A stretch of 46,835 nucleotides of DNA from an uncultured Sphingomonas sp. (GTDB taxonomy: Bacteria; Pseudomonadota; Alphaproteobacteria; Sphingomonadales; Sphingomonadaceae), in NCBI RefSeq assembly GCF_946477935.1, contig NZ_CAMLAC010000005.1:1-46835 (forward strand), given 5' to 3'. Shown in pieces: positions 36,352-44,119 of this stretch. The position numbers and the translations under genes are program-made. The notes below the pieces were generated by a model. It worked only from the letters and a program-made list of their open reading frames with translations, searched no databases and had not been told where the DNA came from. Positions within the stretch are counted from its first letter, which is position 1; every line of letters begins with the position of its first letter.

Positions 36352-36482
36352 GCCGTCTGGTCCACCGCGCCAGATCGCGCCGGGATCGCCCCCGGATCGA
36401 CATTGTCCTTGCGCAACGATCGGCCTTTCCCGCCGCTCCCCGCGACCCCCTTCGAAATCGCCCGGTATTCCGCCGATTTCTA

Positions 36483-36511
36483 TTGGGTCAGCCTGTAAAA
36501 AGCGGTATATT
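36483..36511 (+). promoter_or_regulatory. Candidate promoter of the secreted protein at 36554
   Basis: TTGGGT at 36483-36488 and TATATT at 36506-36511 are separated by exactly 17 bases, in an AT-rich patch unusual for this DNA. Transcription would start about 35 bases before the gene. It is the best promoter match I see in the window. Confidence 0.55.
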
Positions 36512-36553
36512 TTGCAACGCTGAGGAGCACTCCGGGGGAAGGATCGGAACAGG

Positions 36554-37261
36554 ATGATTGTGTTGCGTACCGCGCTTGCGCTCGGCGCGGCGTCGATGGG
36601 TTTGGCGATGGCGGCGCCGGCATCGGCGCAGTTCTTTTTGCAGTCGCGTGATTTTACGGGCGCGCCGGTGCAGGGGGACGAGCCTGGGATCATCGGCCAG
36701 CCGCTTCCCGGCGCCACGCCCGTCGAGCTTCGCGCCGGCCTGACCTGGACGATGCGCGCCGCGCTCAACGTGGCGGCCCTGCAGTGCCAGTTCGAACCGA
36801 CGCTGGCATCGGTCGCGAACTACAACGCATTGCTGGGCGACCATTCGGAGGAGTTGAAGAACACCTTCACCACGCTCGAAAAATACTTCCGCCGCAATGC
36901 CAAGACGGTGAAGGAAGGGCAGATGGCGCTCGATCAGTTCGGCACGCGCACCTATTCCAGCTTCGCCACCGTGTCCGCGCAATATGGCTTCTGCCAGACC
37001 GCGGCCTCGATCGCGCGCGAGGCGGTGTTCGCGCCGCGCGGTGCGCTGGGGGATATCGCATCGCGTCGCATGCGCGAGTTGCGCAACAGCCTGACGCCCT
37101 GGGGCGAGCAGCGCTTCTCGCGCTATATCGGTCGCGATTACACCACGATGCCGCGTCTGGATCCGATCTGCTGGAACAAGAAGGCGGAATGGGTCACCAA
37201 GAAATGCGGCCTGCAGAACTGGCCGCCGGCCGGCGGCACCGGCCTCGCCGCCCGGAAATAA
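36554..37261 (+). CDS. Secreted protein of unknown function
   Basis: A 235-residue protein with a Sec signal peptide ending at about APASAQ (residue 25). The mature part is mostly helical in appearance, with LNVAALQCQFEPTLASVANYN and a charged segment EELKNTFTTLEKYFRRNAKT. Four cysteines in the mature part (in LQCQF, GFCQT, DPICW and KKCGL) could form two disulfides in the periplasm. It has its own promoter-like sequence and a terminator, so it is probably monocistronic. I recognise similar uncharacterised proteins from sphingomonads but no function. Confidence 0.8.
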   Translation: MIVLRTALALGAASMGLAMAAPASAQFFLQSRDFTGAPVQGDEPGIIGQPLPGATPVELRAGLTWTMRAALNVAALQCQFEPTLASVANYNALLGDHSEELKNTFTTLEKYFRRNAKTVKEGQMALDQFGTRTYSSFATVSAQYGFCQTAASIAREAVFAPRGALGDIASRRMRELRNSLTPWGEQRFSRYIGRDYTTMPRLDPICWNKKAEWVTKKCGLQNWPPAGGTGLAARK

Positions 37262-37270
37262 GGGTTCTCA

Positions 37271-37300
37271 AAGGCCGGGGGCGTCGCTCCCGGCCTTTTT
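37271..37300 (+). terminator. Rho-independent terminator between convergent genes
   Basis: AGGCCGGG and CCCGGCCT form an 8-bp stem, with an inner GCG/CGC pairing, followed by TTTTT. It lies 10 bases after the secreted-protein stop. The A-run on the other side may let it also serve the convergent queE. Confidence 0.85.
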
Positions 37301-37302
37301 CA

Positions 37303-37935
37303 TCAACGCAGACCGAGCAGCTTGTGCGTCTGCAAGGACAGCCGCCAGCGAGGCCGCGCCAGCACCATGTCGACGCAGGTTTCGCGATTGGCATCGGCGC
37401 GCGGATCGTCCAGCGGTTGCAGCAGGTGGTGGGTAAACGCCCAATCCTCCAGCGCCGCCGGATCCAGCCCCGCCTGCGGCCAGACCAGCTTCAGCTCGTC
37501 GCCGGTGCGCTGCACCACCACGCTGCCCGCCTTGGGGCTGATGCACACCCAGTCGATGCCCGGATGCGCCGCGATCGTGCCGTTCGATTCGATCGCGATG
37601 GTGAAGCCCGCCCCGTGCAGCGCCTCGACCAGCGCATCGTCGATCTGGAGCATCGGCTCGCCCCCGGTCAGCACGACGAAGCGGTCGGCAGCACCTTCAC
37701 CCCAGAAGCCGGTGACCGCCGCCACCAGCGCGTCCGCGTCCGTGAACTTGCCACCGCCCAGGCCATCGGTGCCGACGAAATCGGTGTCGCAGAAGCGGCA
37801 GACCGCGGTCGCGCGATCCTGCTCGCGCCCCGACCACAAGTTGCATCCGGCAAAGCGCACGAAGACCGCGCGTCGGCCCGCATGCACCCCCTCCCCCTGC
37901 AAGGTCAGGAACATCTCCTTGACGGCATAGCTCAT
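37303..37935 (-). CDS. queE: 7-carboxy-7-deazaguanine synthase
   Basis: A radical-SAM enzyme that makes CDG, the second dedicated intermediate on the route to preQ0 and queuosine. The 210-residue protein starts MSYAVKEMFLTLQGEG. Its cluster cysteines are C31, C46 and C49, a CX14CX2C spacing. This differs from the standard CX3CX2C but is known for some proteobacterial QueE proteins. LTGGEPMLQ (about 108) is also typical. It begins four bases after queC ends, so the two are one unit. An upstream in-frame ATG lies inside queC. Confidence 0.94.
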   Translation of the reverse strand: MSYAVKEMFLTLQGEGVHAGRRAVFVRFAGCNLWSGREQDRATAVCRFCDTDFVGTDGLGGGKFTDADALVAAVTGFWGEGAADRFVVLTGGEPMLQIDDALVEALHGAGFTIAIESNGTIAAHPGIDWVCISPKAGSVVVQRTGDELKLVWPQAGLDPAALEDWAFTHHLLQPLDDPRADANRETCVDMVLARPRWRLSLQTHKLLGLR

Positions 37936-37939
37936 CGGC

Positions 37940-38635
37940 TCAGCCCTGCGGGTCCACTGCATAGGCGGTGGGGTCGGCGATGCCGGCATCCGCGAAGCCC
38001 TTGGAGCGCAGGCGGCAACTGTCGCACGCGCCGCAATGCAGGTCGCCGGGCGCCGGATCGTAGCACGACCAGCTCATCCCCAGATCCAGCCCCAGCCGCG
38101 TGCCTTCGCGCACGATATCGGCCTTGGTCATGTGCTGCAGCGGCGCCTGGATCCTGAACGGCTCCCCCTCCACCCCGGCCTTGGTGGCAAGCTCGGCCAG
38201 CCGCTCGAACCCGGCGATGAACTCGGGCCGGCAGTCGGGATAGCCCGAGTAATCGAGTGCGTTGACGCCGATGAACAGGTCGCGCGCGCCCGCCGCCTCC
38301 GCCCAGCCCAGCGCAAGGCTCAGGAAGATCGTATTGCGCGCCGGCACATAGGTGACGGGAATGCCGGGCTGCACGCCGTCCTTGGGCACCGCGATATCGG
38401 CGGTCAGCGCCGATCCGCCGAACGCGGACAGGTCCAGCGGCAGCACGATATGCCGCTCGGCACCCAGCGCGCGCGCGATACGCGCGGCCGCCGCCAGTTC
38501 GACCTGATGGCGCTGGTTATAGTCCACCGACAGTGCCAGCAGGCGGTATCCCGCCGCCCTGGCCAGGCTTGCGGAAATCATCGAATCCAGCCCGCCCGAT
38601 ACGAGCGCGACCGCAAGGGGTGCAGTTGATGTCAT
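37940..38635 (-). CDS. queC: 7-cyano-7-deazaguanine (preQ0) synthase
   Basis: An ATP-dependent ligase that turns CDG into preQ0. The 231-residue protein has the PP-loop SGGLDS near residue 14. Four zinc-binding cysteines lie near the C-terminus ([19 protein letters not shown], about 192-210). [18 protein letters not shown] and [19 protein letters not shown] are family stretches. I start at the ATG at 38635; the frame is open 20 codons further. A hairpin array ending in a terminator-like structure lies about 45 bases upstream. Confidence 0.95.
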   Translation of the reverse strand: MTSTAPLAVALVSGGLDSMISASLARAAGYRLLALSVDYNQRHQVELAAAARIARALGAERHIVLPLDLSAFGGSALTADIAVPKDGVQPGIPVTYVPARNTIFLSLALGWAEAAGARDLFIGVNALDYSGYPDCRPEFIAGFERLAELATKAGVEGEPFRIQAPLQHMTKADIVREGTRLGLDLGMSWSCYDPAPGDLHCGACDSCRLRSKGFADAGIADPTAYAVDPQG

Positions 38636-38675
38636 GATCCGCCCGCCGCTACGCCTGTCGGGGCGCGCTTGCAAC

Positions 38676-38771
38676 GAAAAGAAGGGCCGCACCAATCCGG
38701 CGCGGCCCCAGAGAACCAGGTTCCACGGGAACCCGATCAGGGAGAAAGCGTGCTGAAAAATTCAGGCACGC
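38676..38771 (-). ncRNA. Candidate structured RNA: three hairpins ending in a terminator, upstream of queC
   Basis: On the minus strand three hairpins follow each other. The first (38771-38748) is GCGTGC, a bulged C, then TGAA, closed by TTT, with TTCA-GCACGC returning. The second (38733-38719) is GGTTCC-CGT-GGAACC. The third (38708-38684) is GGGCCGC/GCGGCCC with an 11-base loop, followed by TTCTTTTC. The last has the form of an intrinsic terminator. The region could be a small RNA, the 3' end of hslO, or an attenuator controlling queC-queE. I see no match to the preQ1 riboswitch consensus. No gene is visible in 38636-38838. Confidence 0.45.
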
Positions 38772-38838
38772 CAGTGCGTTAGCATGGCATTGGTGAAGAC
38801 GAAGTTAATGTACGGTTACGCACATACCCGCCGCCGGG

Positions 38839-39747
38839 TCAGGCGGGTTCCTCCACCGGCACCGGGAACTTCGTCGCACAGAAGGCGCAGTCGACCTGGA
38901 TCATCCCGTCCGCATCCGCCATTTCCCGCCGCTCCTCGACCGAGAAACGCGCGATCACGCCCGCGATATACTCGGCCGTGCACCGGCACCCCCGCACGAT
39001 CGGGGTCGAAGCCAGGACGCGCACGTCCTTCTCCTCGTTGAACAGGCGCCAGATCAGCGTTTCCAGCGGCACGCCCGCATCCGTCAGTTCGTCCGCACCG
39101 ATCGTCGTGCCCAGCGCGGCCACATGGTCCCATTCGGGGTGATCCAGCCGGACGTGCAGCCGCTCGCGCCCCACCTCGCCTTCGGGCAGATGCTGGAGGA
39201 ACAGGCCGCCCGCCACCGTCCGCCCGGCCGCATCCTTGGACACGCCGATCCGCACCAGGCTGGGGATCTGTTCGGACTGGACGAAATACGCCTCCGCCGC
39301 ATCGGCCAGTCGCGCCCCGTCCAGCGGCACGATGCCCTGATAGCGCTCGCCCGTCGTCGCCAGGTCGAAGGTGATCGCCAGATATCCCTGCCCGAACAGC
39401 GCGAACAGAGTCGGCTCGGACGGCAGCTCGGCCAGCCGCTCCGCATCATACTGGATATAGCCGCGCAACTCGCCGCCGCGATAATCGCAGACCAGCAACT
39501 GCACCACGCCAGTGTCGCTGCGCGTCTGGATGGTCAACTGCCCGTCCGCATCCTTCAGCGTCGCACCGATCAGCGCGGTCAGCGTCAGCGCCTCGGTCAG
39601 CAACGCCTCGATCGCGGGCGGATAGGCATGCGCGGACAGGATCGTGTCCAGCGCCGGCCCCAGCCGCACGACGCGGCCACGCGCATGACGCTCCGGAATG
39701 GTGAAGCCCAGCGTGCGGTCGAAATCGGGAAGGGTCGTGTCGTGCAT
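38839..39747 (-). CDS. hslO: Redox-regulated holdase chaperone Hsp33
   Basis: A chaperone activated by oxidation and unfolding. The 302-residue protein ends with the zinc-binding redox switch: CRC in VRGCRCTAEYI (about 262) and CAFC in QVDCAFCATKF (about 292). The N-terminal domain includes RGRVVRLGPALDTIL and the middle includes GLFLQHLPEG. It lies downstream of argF on the same strand after 116 bases, and a structured RNA region follows it. Confidence 0.95.
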   Translation of the reverse strand: MHDTTLPDFDRTLGFTIPERHARGRVVRLGPALDTILSAHAYPPAIEALLTEALTLTALIGATLKDADGQLTIQTRSDTGVVQLLVCDYRGGELRGYIQYDAERLAELPSEPTLFALFGQGYLAITFDLATTGERYQGIVPLDGARLADAAEAYFVQSEQIPSLVRIGVSKDAAGRTVAGGLFLQHLPEGEVGRERLHVRLDHPEWDHVAALGTTIGADELTDAGVPLETLIWRLFNEEKDVRVLASTPIVRGCRCTAEYIAGVIARFSVEERREMADADGMIQVDCAFCATKFPVPVEEPA

Positions 39748-39863
39748 CGTTCTGTCCTTGGCGCCGCGTCGATCCCCCGCCCGGTCGCAACCGGCACGGT
39801 GGAAACGCGCGCATGGGGGGAGTGTCCGGCCCTAGATGGGACGCGCCCCCCGCCCCCGCAAGT

Positions 39864-40787
39864 TCAGCCGATCTGCCCCATGCACCAGCGCAGCACCGCC
39901 TTTTGCGCGTGCAGCCGGTTCTCCGCCTCCGCCCAGATCAGAGATTGCGGCCCGTCGATCACGTCCACGGTGACTTCCTCGCCGCGATGCGCGGGCAGGC
40001 AGTGGAGGAACTTCGCATCCGGCCTGGCGAATGCCATCAGGTCCGGCGTCACCTGATAGGGCGCCAGTGCCGCCAGCTTGGCCTCGGCATGCGCCTGCCC
40101 CATCGATATCCAGGTGTCGGTGACGACGATGTCCGCGCCCTCGACCGCCTCGCGAGGGTCGAGCACCACGCGCGCGCGCCCCGACGCGGCGGTGATCGCG
40201 GCCTCGTGCGGCGCGTATTCGGGCGGACAGGCCGCCACCACGTCGAAGCCGAGCAGCCCACCCGCCTCCACGATCGAGGCGAGCACGTTGTTGCCGTCGC
40301 CCAGCCACGCGACCTTCATGCCGGCCAGCGTCTTGCCGGCCTCCTGAATGGTCAGCAGGTCCGCCATGATCTGGCAGGGGTGCGACGCATCGGTCAGCCC
40401 GTTGATCACCGGCACGGTCGCATAATGCGCCATCTCCTCGACCTTGGCATGGTCGTCGGTGCGGATCATGATCGCATCGGTATAGCCCGACAGGATGCGC
40501 GCCGTGTCTGCGATCGATTCGCCGCGGCCGAGCTGCATCGTGCCCGCATCCATCACGATCGAGCTACCGCCCAACTGGCGGATCGCCATATCGAAGCTGA
40601 CACGGGTGCGGGTCGAGTTCTTTTCGAACACCATTGCCAGCACATGGCCGGCCAGCGGCGCGTCGGCATCGGCACGCCCCTTGGTAAATCCGGCGCGTGC
40701 GGCCTTGCGCGCCGCCGCATCGGCCAGCATGGCAAGAACGCCATCGGTCCCCGCATCGGCGAGGTTCAGGAAGTGACGGAGGGTCAT
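39864..40787 (-). CDS. argF: Ornithine carbamoyltransferase
   Basis: Makes citrulline from ornithine and carbamoyl phosphate in arginine synthesis. The 307-residue protein has the carbamoyl-phosphate site NSTRTRVSF near residue 55, HPCQIMAD near 135 and the ornithine-site [11 protein letters not shown] near 273. I start at the ATG at 40787, preceded by AAGGAG at ideal spacing. It follows argD on the same strand, with a perfect hairpin lying in the 50-base gap right next to the ribosome binding site. Confidence 0.96.
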   Translation of the reverse strand: MTLRHFLNLADAGTDGVLAMLADAAARKAARAGFTKGRADADAPLAGHVLAMVFEKNSTRTRVSFDMAIRQLGGSSIVMDAGTMQLGRGESIADTARILSGYTDAIMIRTDDHAKVEEMAHYATVPVINGLTDASHPCQIMADLLTIQEAGKTLAGMKVAWLGDGNNVLASIVEAGGLLGFDVVAACPPEYAPHEAAITAASGRARVVLDPREAVEGADIVVTDTWISMGQAHAEAKLAALAPYQVTPDLMAFARPDAKFLHCLPAHRGEEVTVDVIDGPQSLIWAEAENRLHAQKAVLRWCMGQIG

Positions 40788-40800
40788 CGGATCAACTCCT

Positions 40801-40828
40801 TTTCGCCCCGGTCTGCGCCGGGGCGAAA
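40801..40828 (-). other. Intercistronic hairpin between argD and argF
   Basis: A perfect 11-bp stem (TTTCGCCCCGG/CCGGGGCGAAA) with a 6-base loop. On the minus strand it ends directly against the AGGAG ribosome binding site of argF. There is no U-run after it. It may protect mRNA ends, partly terminate, or influence argF translation. Confidence 0.6.
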
Positions 40829-40837
40829 CAATCATCA

Positions 40838-42028
40838 TCAATCGTCGGCGACGGGCACATAGACCCGTGCGGCGTCGGACAGCTTGGTGGAGAACTCGGC
40901 GATATGGCTTTCGTCGATCACCAGCGGCGGCAGGATGCGCACCACATTCTCGCCGGCCGACACCAGCAACAGGTTATGCTCGTCGCGGCAATGCGCGACG
41001 AAGCGGCGGCTGTCGCTTTTCATCTTCAGGCCCAGCATCAGCCCGTGGCCGCGCACTTCCTCGAACAGATGGTCGTGGTTCGGAATCATCTGCTCCAGCG
41101 TGGCGCGCAGCCGCTGCCCCATCGCCTCGACCTGCTCCAGGAAGCCCGGCTCCTGCAACACGTCCAGCACCGCCTCGCCCGCCGCCATGGCCAGCGGATT
41201 GCCGCCATAGGTGGACCCATGCGTCCCGGCGACCATGCCCTTGGCCGCTTCCTCGGTGGCCAGGCACGCGCCCAGCGGGAAGCCCCCGCCGATACCCTTG
41301 GCCACCGCCATGATATCCGGCGTCACGCCGTACAGTTCGTGCGCAAAGAACTTGCCGGTGCGACCATATCCGCATTGCACCTCGTCCAGCACCAGCAACA
41401 GGCCGTGCTTGTCACACGCCTCGCGCAGGCCGCGGAGGAATTCGGGGCTGGCCGGGCGCAGGCCGCCCTCGCCCTGGATCGGCTCCACCAGGAAGCCCGC
41501 GGTGTTGTCGTCGATCAGCGCCAGCGCGGCATCCAGATCGTCGAACGGCGCATAGGCGAAGCCCGGCAGCAGCGGCTCGAACCCGTCGCGCATCTTGGCC
41601 TGATTGGTGGCGGAAATCGCCCCCAGCGTCCGGCCATGGAACGCATTGTTGAACGTGATCAGCGTGTGCCGCTCGGGATTGCCGTTGGCATAATGATAGC
41701 GGCGCGCGGTCTTGATCGCGCACTCCACCGCTTCCGCGCCCGAATTGGTGAAGAACACCGTATCGGCAAAGGTCGCATCCACCAGCCGCTGCGCCAGATG
41801 CTCGCCCTGCGGACTACCATACAGATTCGACACGTGCATCAGCGTCGCCGCCTGGTCGGCGATCGCCTTTACCAGCTTGGGGTGGCCGTGCCCCAACGCG
41901 TTGACCGCGATGCCGCTGGCGAAATCGAGGAACTGCTGCCCGTCCTCGCCATACAGATACACGCCCTCTCCTCGGACCGGACGCACCCCGCACCGTGGGT
42001 AGACGGGCATCAGGGCGGTGATGGTCAC
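40838..42028 (-). CDS. argD: Acetylornithine aminotransferase (argD/astC-type)
   Basis: A PLP enzyme that converts N-acetylglutamate semialdehyde to acetylornithine. It may also act on succinyldiaminopimelate. The 396-residue protein has class-III aminotransferase motifs: [15 protein letters not shown] near 92, FHGRTLG near 130, [14 protein letters not shown] near 212 and the PLP lysine in [11 protein letters not shown] near 242. The start is GTG at 42028 with AAGGAG upstream. Neighbouring argF supports the arginine role. Confidence 0.94.
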   Translation of the reverse strand: MTITALMPVYPRCGVRPVRGEGVYLYGEDGQQFLDFASGIAVNALGHGHPKLVKAIADQAATLMHVSNLYGSPQGEHLAQRLVDATFADTVFFTNSGAEAVECAIKTARRYHYANGNPERHTLITFNNAFHGRTLGAISATNQAKMRDGFEPLLPGFAYAPFDDLDAALALIDDNTAGFLVEPIQGEGGLRPASPEFLRGLREACDKHGLLLVLDEVQCGYGRTGKFFAHELYGVTPDIMAVAKGIGGGFPLGACLATEEAAKGMVAGTHGSTYGGNPLAMAAGEAVLDVLQEPGFLEQVEAMGQRLRATLEQMIPNHDHLFEEVRGHGLMLGLKMKSDSRRFVAHCRDEHNLLLVSAGENVVRILPPLVIDESHIAEFSTKLSDAARVYVPVADD

Positions 42029-42051
42029 GGGCGTGCTCCTTCAAACAGCAA

Positions 42052-42074
42052 GGGCGGCCCGTGGTGGGCCGCCC
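42052..42074 (-). terminator. GC-rich hairpin upstream of argD
   Basis: A perfect 9-bp stem (GGGCGGCCC/GGGCCGCCC) with a 5-base loop, lying 43 bases after the stop of the upstream gene and 24 bases before argD. The following sequence TTGCTGTTT is a weak U-run. It is either a terminator of the upstream gene or part of an argD leader. Confidence 0.5.
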
Positions 42075-42117
42075 GGAGCGGTGTGTTAGCGGAGATGGGA
42101 TGGGGGAATCAACACCG

Positions 42118-43305
42118 CTACGAGCCGGCGGGCGTCTTGGCGGACGCCTGCTGCTGTGGCAGACTGATATCGATTACCTCTACGCGGCGTTGCGACGAAC
42201 GGACGGGAATGCGGCTGCGCAGGGAGTCGCGGCTCCGGCCGAACGACACGAAGTCCGCCACGAAGCTGTACCGTTCCACCCGCGCCAGCCCGCCCGCCGG
42301 GATCGAGGACGGAGCATAGCGCCGGTCGCGCAGGCCGCGTGTGGCGATCTCCACCCAGCGCTCATCCACCTGCTCGGCGCTGCGCAGCGTCTCCACATCG
42401 GTCACCCGGCCATCGGGCGCGATGTTGAACGCGACATCGGCCCAGAGCGGCGTGTCGTTCGCCACGGTGCCGAACACAGCGTCCTGCATGTCGATGGGCG
42501 GGGCGTAGATCAGCAGCGGCCCCTTTGCGTTGGGATCGGGCTCGATCTGTTGCATCGCCGTCCGCACCGCCGCCTCGCGTTCCCGCTTGGGTGCCAGTTG
42601 CGCGCGCAGCACGCGCACGCCGTTGCGATACGGCAGGAAAGCGGGTTCCGGCCGCGCCAGGATCGCATCCGCGGCGCGCCGTGCGGCCGGTTCGAAGCTT
42701 TTGATCATATCTCCGACCGCGGCCAGCAGAACGGCGGAGCGGAGCATCGCCTGCCCCTCGATATCGGGCAAGCCGGCGTTCTTCGCACCCTTCGCCACCC
42801 AGGCATAATGGTCCAGCGCACCGATCAGTCGCCCTTCGCGCGCAAATACCTCGCCGACGCGCAGCCGTTCCATGAAGATGCGAGAATCGTTTTCCGGCAA
42901 GCCCTTCTTCAGCGCATCGACCGCGTCGATCGTCCCGATGCGCGCCGGATCCGGCAGGCCGTTGACGTTGGACAGCAGCGCCGTCGCGCGGTGCAGGTCC
43001 GCCACGTCGGTAGGGAATTGCGCCGCATGGCGCGCGTTGCGCCTGCGGGCCTTCAGCAGCGTCGCGCGGCTGCGCAGATAATCGCCCGCGATGAACTGGA
43101 TTTCCGCCAGGGCCAGCGATCGCTGGATCTCCTCGGGCGGCGGGCATTTTCGGGCGATGCAGGCGGCCAGCTCGTCGCGCAGCGTGGACAGCCGCTCTCC
43201 CGTCACGACGATGCTGGGCGGCGGGTCCGGCAGCGATTGCGGGAAGGACGAAGGCGGTGGGACGACGGAGGCCTGTGCGGCCCAGAACAGCGCGAGCATC
43301 ATCAT
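42118..43305 (-). CDS. Secreted protein with helical-repeat and TonB-C-like regions
   Basis: A 395-residue protein with a short signal peptide (MMMLALFWAAQASVV). A proline-rich linker follows, then a helical region at about 45-220 resembling tetratricopeptide repeats (LALAEIQFIAGDYLRSRATL). The C-terminal part, about 285-365 (LWADVAFNIAPDGRVTDVET then RYAPSSIPAGGLARVERYSF), looks like a TonB C-terminal domain. Sphingomonads have several such proteins of unknown role. GGGAGGGG precedes the start. The gene stands upstream of argD, with a hairpin between. Confidence 0.75.
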   Translation of the reverse strand: MMMLALFWAAQASVVPPPSSFPQSLPDPPPSIVVTGERLSTLRDELAACIARKCPPPEEIQRSLALAEIQFIAGDYLRSRATLLKARRRNARHAAQFPTDVADLHRATALLSNVNGLPDPARIGTIDAVDALKKGLPENDSRIFMERLRVGEVFAREGRLIGALDHYAWVAKGAKNAGLPDIEGQAMLRSAVLLAAVGDMIKSFEPAARRAADAILARPEPAFLPYRNGVRVLRAQLAPKREREAAVRTAMQQIEPDPNAKGPLLIYAPPIDMQDAVFGTVANDTPLWADVAFNIAPDGRVTDVETLRSAEQVDERWVEIATRGLRDRRYAPSSIPAGGLARVERYSFVADFVSFGRSRDSLRSRIPVRSSQRRVEVIDISLPQQQASAKTPAGS

Positions 43306-43500
43306 GACGTGGCCCCTCCCGTGGCCATCGGCCCATTGTCTGGCGACCGACGCCGGATGGGCAGGCGCATCAGGCCATGAAGGACACGGCCAATCAACCC
43401 CCTATCGCGCTGTTTTCAGGACTTCTTCCATTCCTCTCCAGTAGCTCTCGCATAACGGCAAGGCCGCGCATCGAGAGAAAGGTTCCCTCCCCTCCCCGTT

Positions 43501-43535
43501 CGTCTCGAGTAGCAGCGAAGCTGCGTAGCGAGACG
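43501..43535. repeat. Interrupted palindrome in a repeat-like intergenic region
   Basis: CGTCTCG and CGAGACG form a 7-bp outer stem, a 4-by-4 internal loop follows, then GCAGC/GCTGC around a GAA loop. CCGTTCG just before it echoes the arm of the inverted repeat at 22277. A related ATCGAGAGA motif occurs twice nearby (about 43468 and 43540). The 280 bases between 43306 and 43585 hold no credible gene. Confidence 0.55.
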
Positions 43536-43585
43536 CTGTATCGAGAGACAGGTCGGCGCGCGGAACCATGCCCCACGCCCTCCCC

Positions 43586-44119
43586 TCAGGGCGCCGAAGC
43601 AATCCCCTTCGCCGCATCCAGCCGCGCCTGAAGCAGATCGCGGCAATCGCGATTATACCGCTCCGCCTTGGCCGCGAAGAAGCCCGCCGATCCGACCGCA
43701 TAGGCGGACACCGCCACCGTAACCCACGGCACCGCGCGTCCGGCGACGCCCGCCGCCTTGGCGCCCTTGGCCACCCGCGCCGCGCCCGGCAGGCCCTTGG
43801 TCACCAGATGGCGGCCGGTCTTCATCAGCGTGCCGGCGCGTCTCGCATCGGCGACGATCTCCACCCCCTTCATCACGCCGGCGGATTTGCGCGCCATGTC
43901 CGCCAGCTTGCCCGCCCCTTCGTGCAGGTCGATCCCCGCCGTCGGGCGCAGCCGGGCGCGATCCTCGTCGGACAGGCCGTAAGCATCGGCGATCTGCCCG
44001 ATCAGCGCCTCCAGGCTTTCGCGGCCGACGGTGAACGCCTTGATCCCGGCCGATCCCGTCTTCTTGGCGATCAGCCAGCGATTGGCCTTGTAGATGCGGT
44101 CCAGATCATCCTGCGTCAT
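43586..44119 (-). CDS. Protein of unknown function coupled to parE
   Basis: A 177-residue protein. The N-terminal 70 residues are soluble and helical in character (MTQDDLDRIYKANRWLIAKK at the start). The middle is lysine/glycine/alanine-rich (LPGAARVAKGAKAAGVAGRA), followed by one hydrophobic segment at about 128-150 (VPWVTVAVSAYAVGSAGFFA). A charged C-terminus ends the protein. The start overlaps the parE stop by four bases (ATGA), so it is translationally coupled to the topoisomerase subunit. I recognise no family. Confidence 0.75.
   Translation of the reverse strand: MTQDDLDRIYKANRWLIAKKTGSAGIKAFTVGRESLEALIGQIADAYGLSDEDRARLRPTAGIDLHEGAGKLADMARKSAGVMKGVEIVADARRAGTLMKTGRHLVTKGLPGAARVAKGAKAAGVAGRAVPWVTVAVSAYAVGSAGFFAAKAERYNRDCRDLLQARLDAAKGIASAP

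Noticed and set aside
38636..38838. preQ1 riboswitch before queC
   Set aside because: I looked for the class I hairpin with its A-rich tail and the class II pattern and saw neither, so I report only an unclassified structured region.
43377..43631. A small plus-strand gene in the gap near 43.4-43.6 kb
   Set aside because: The frame is made of repeat sequence and runs antisense into the parE-linked gene; there is no ribosome binding site.
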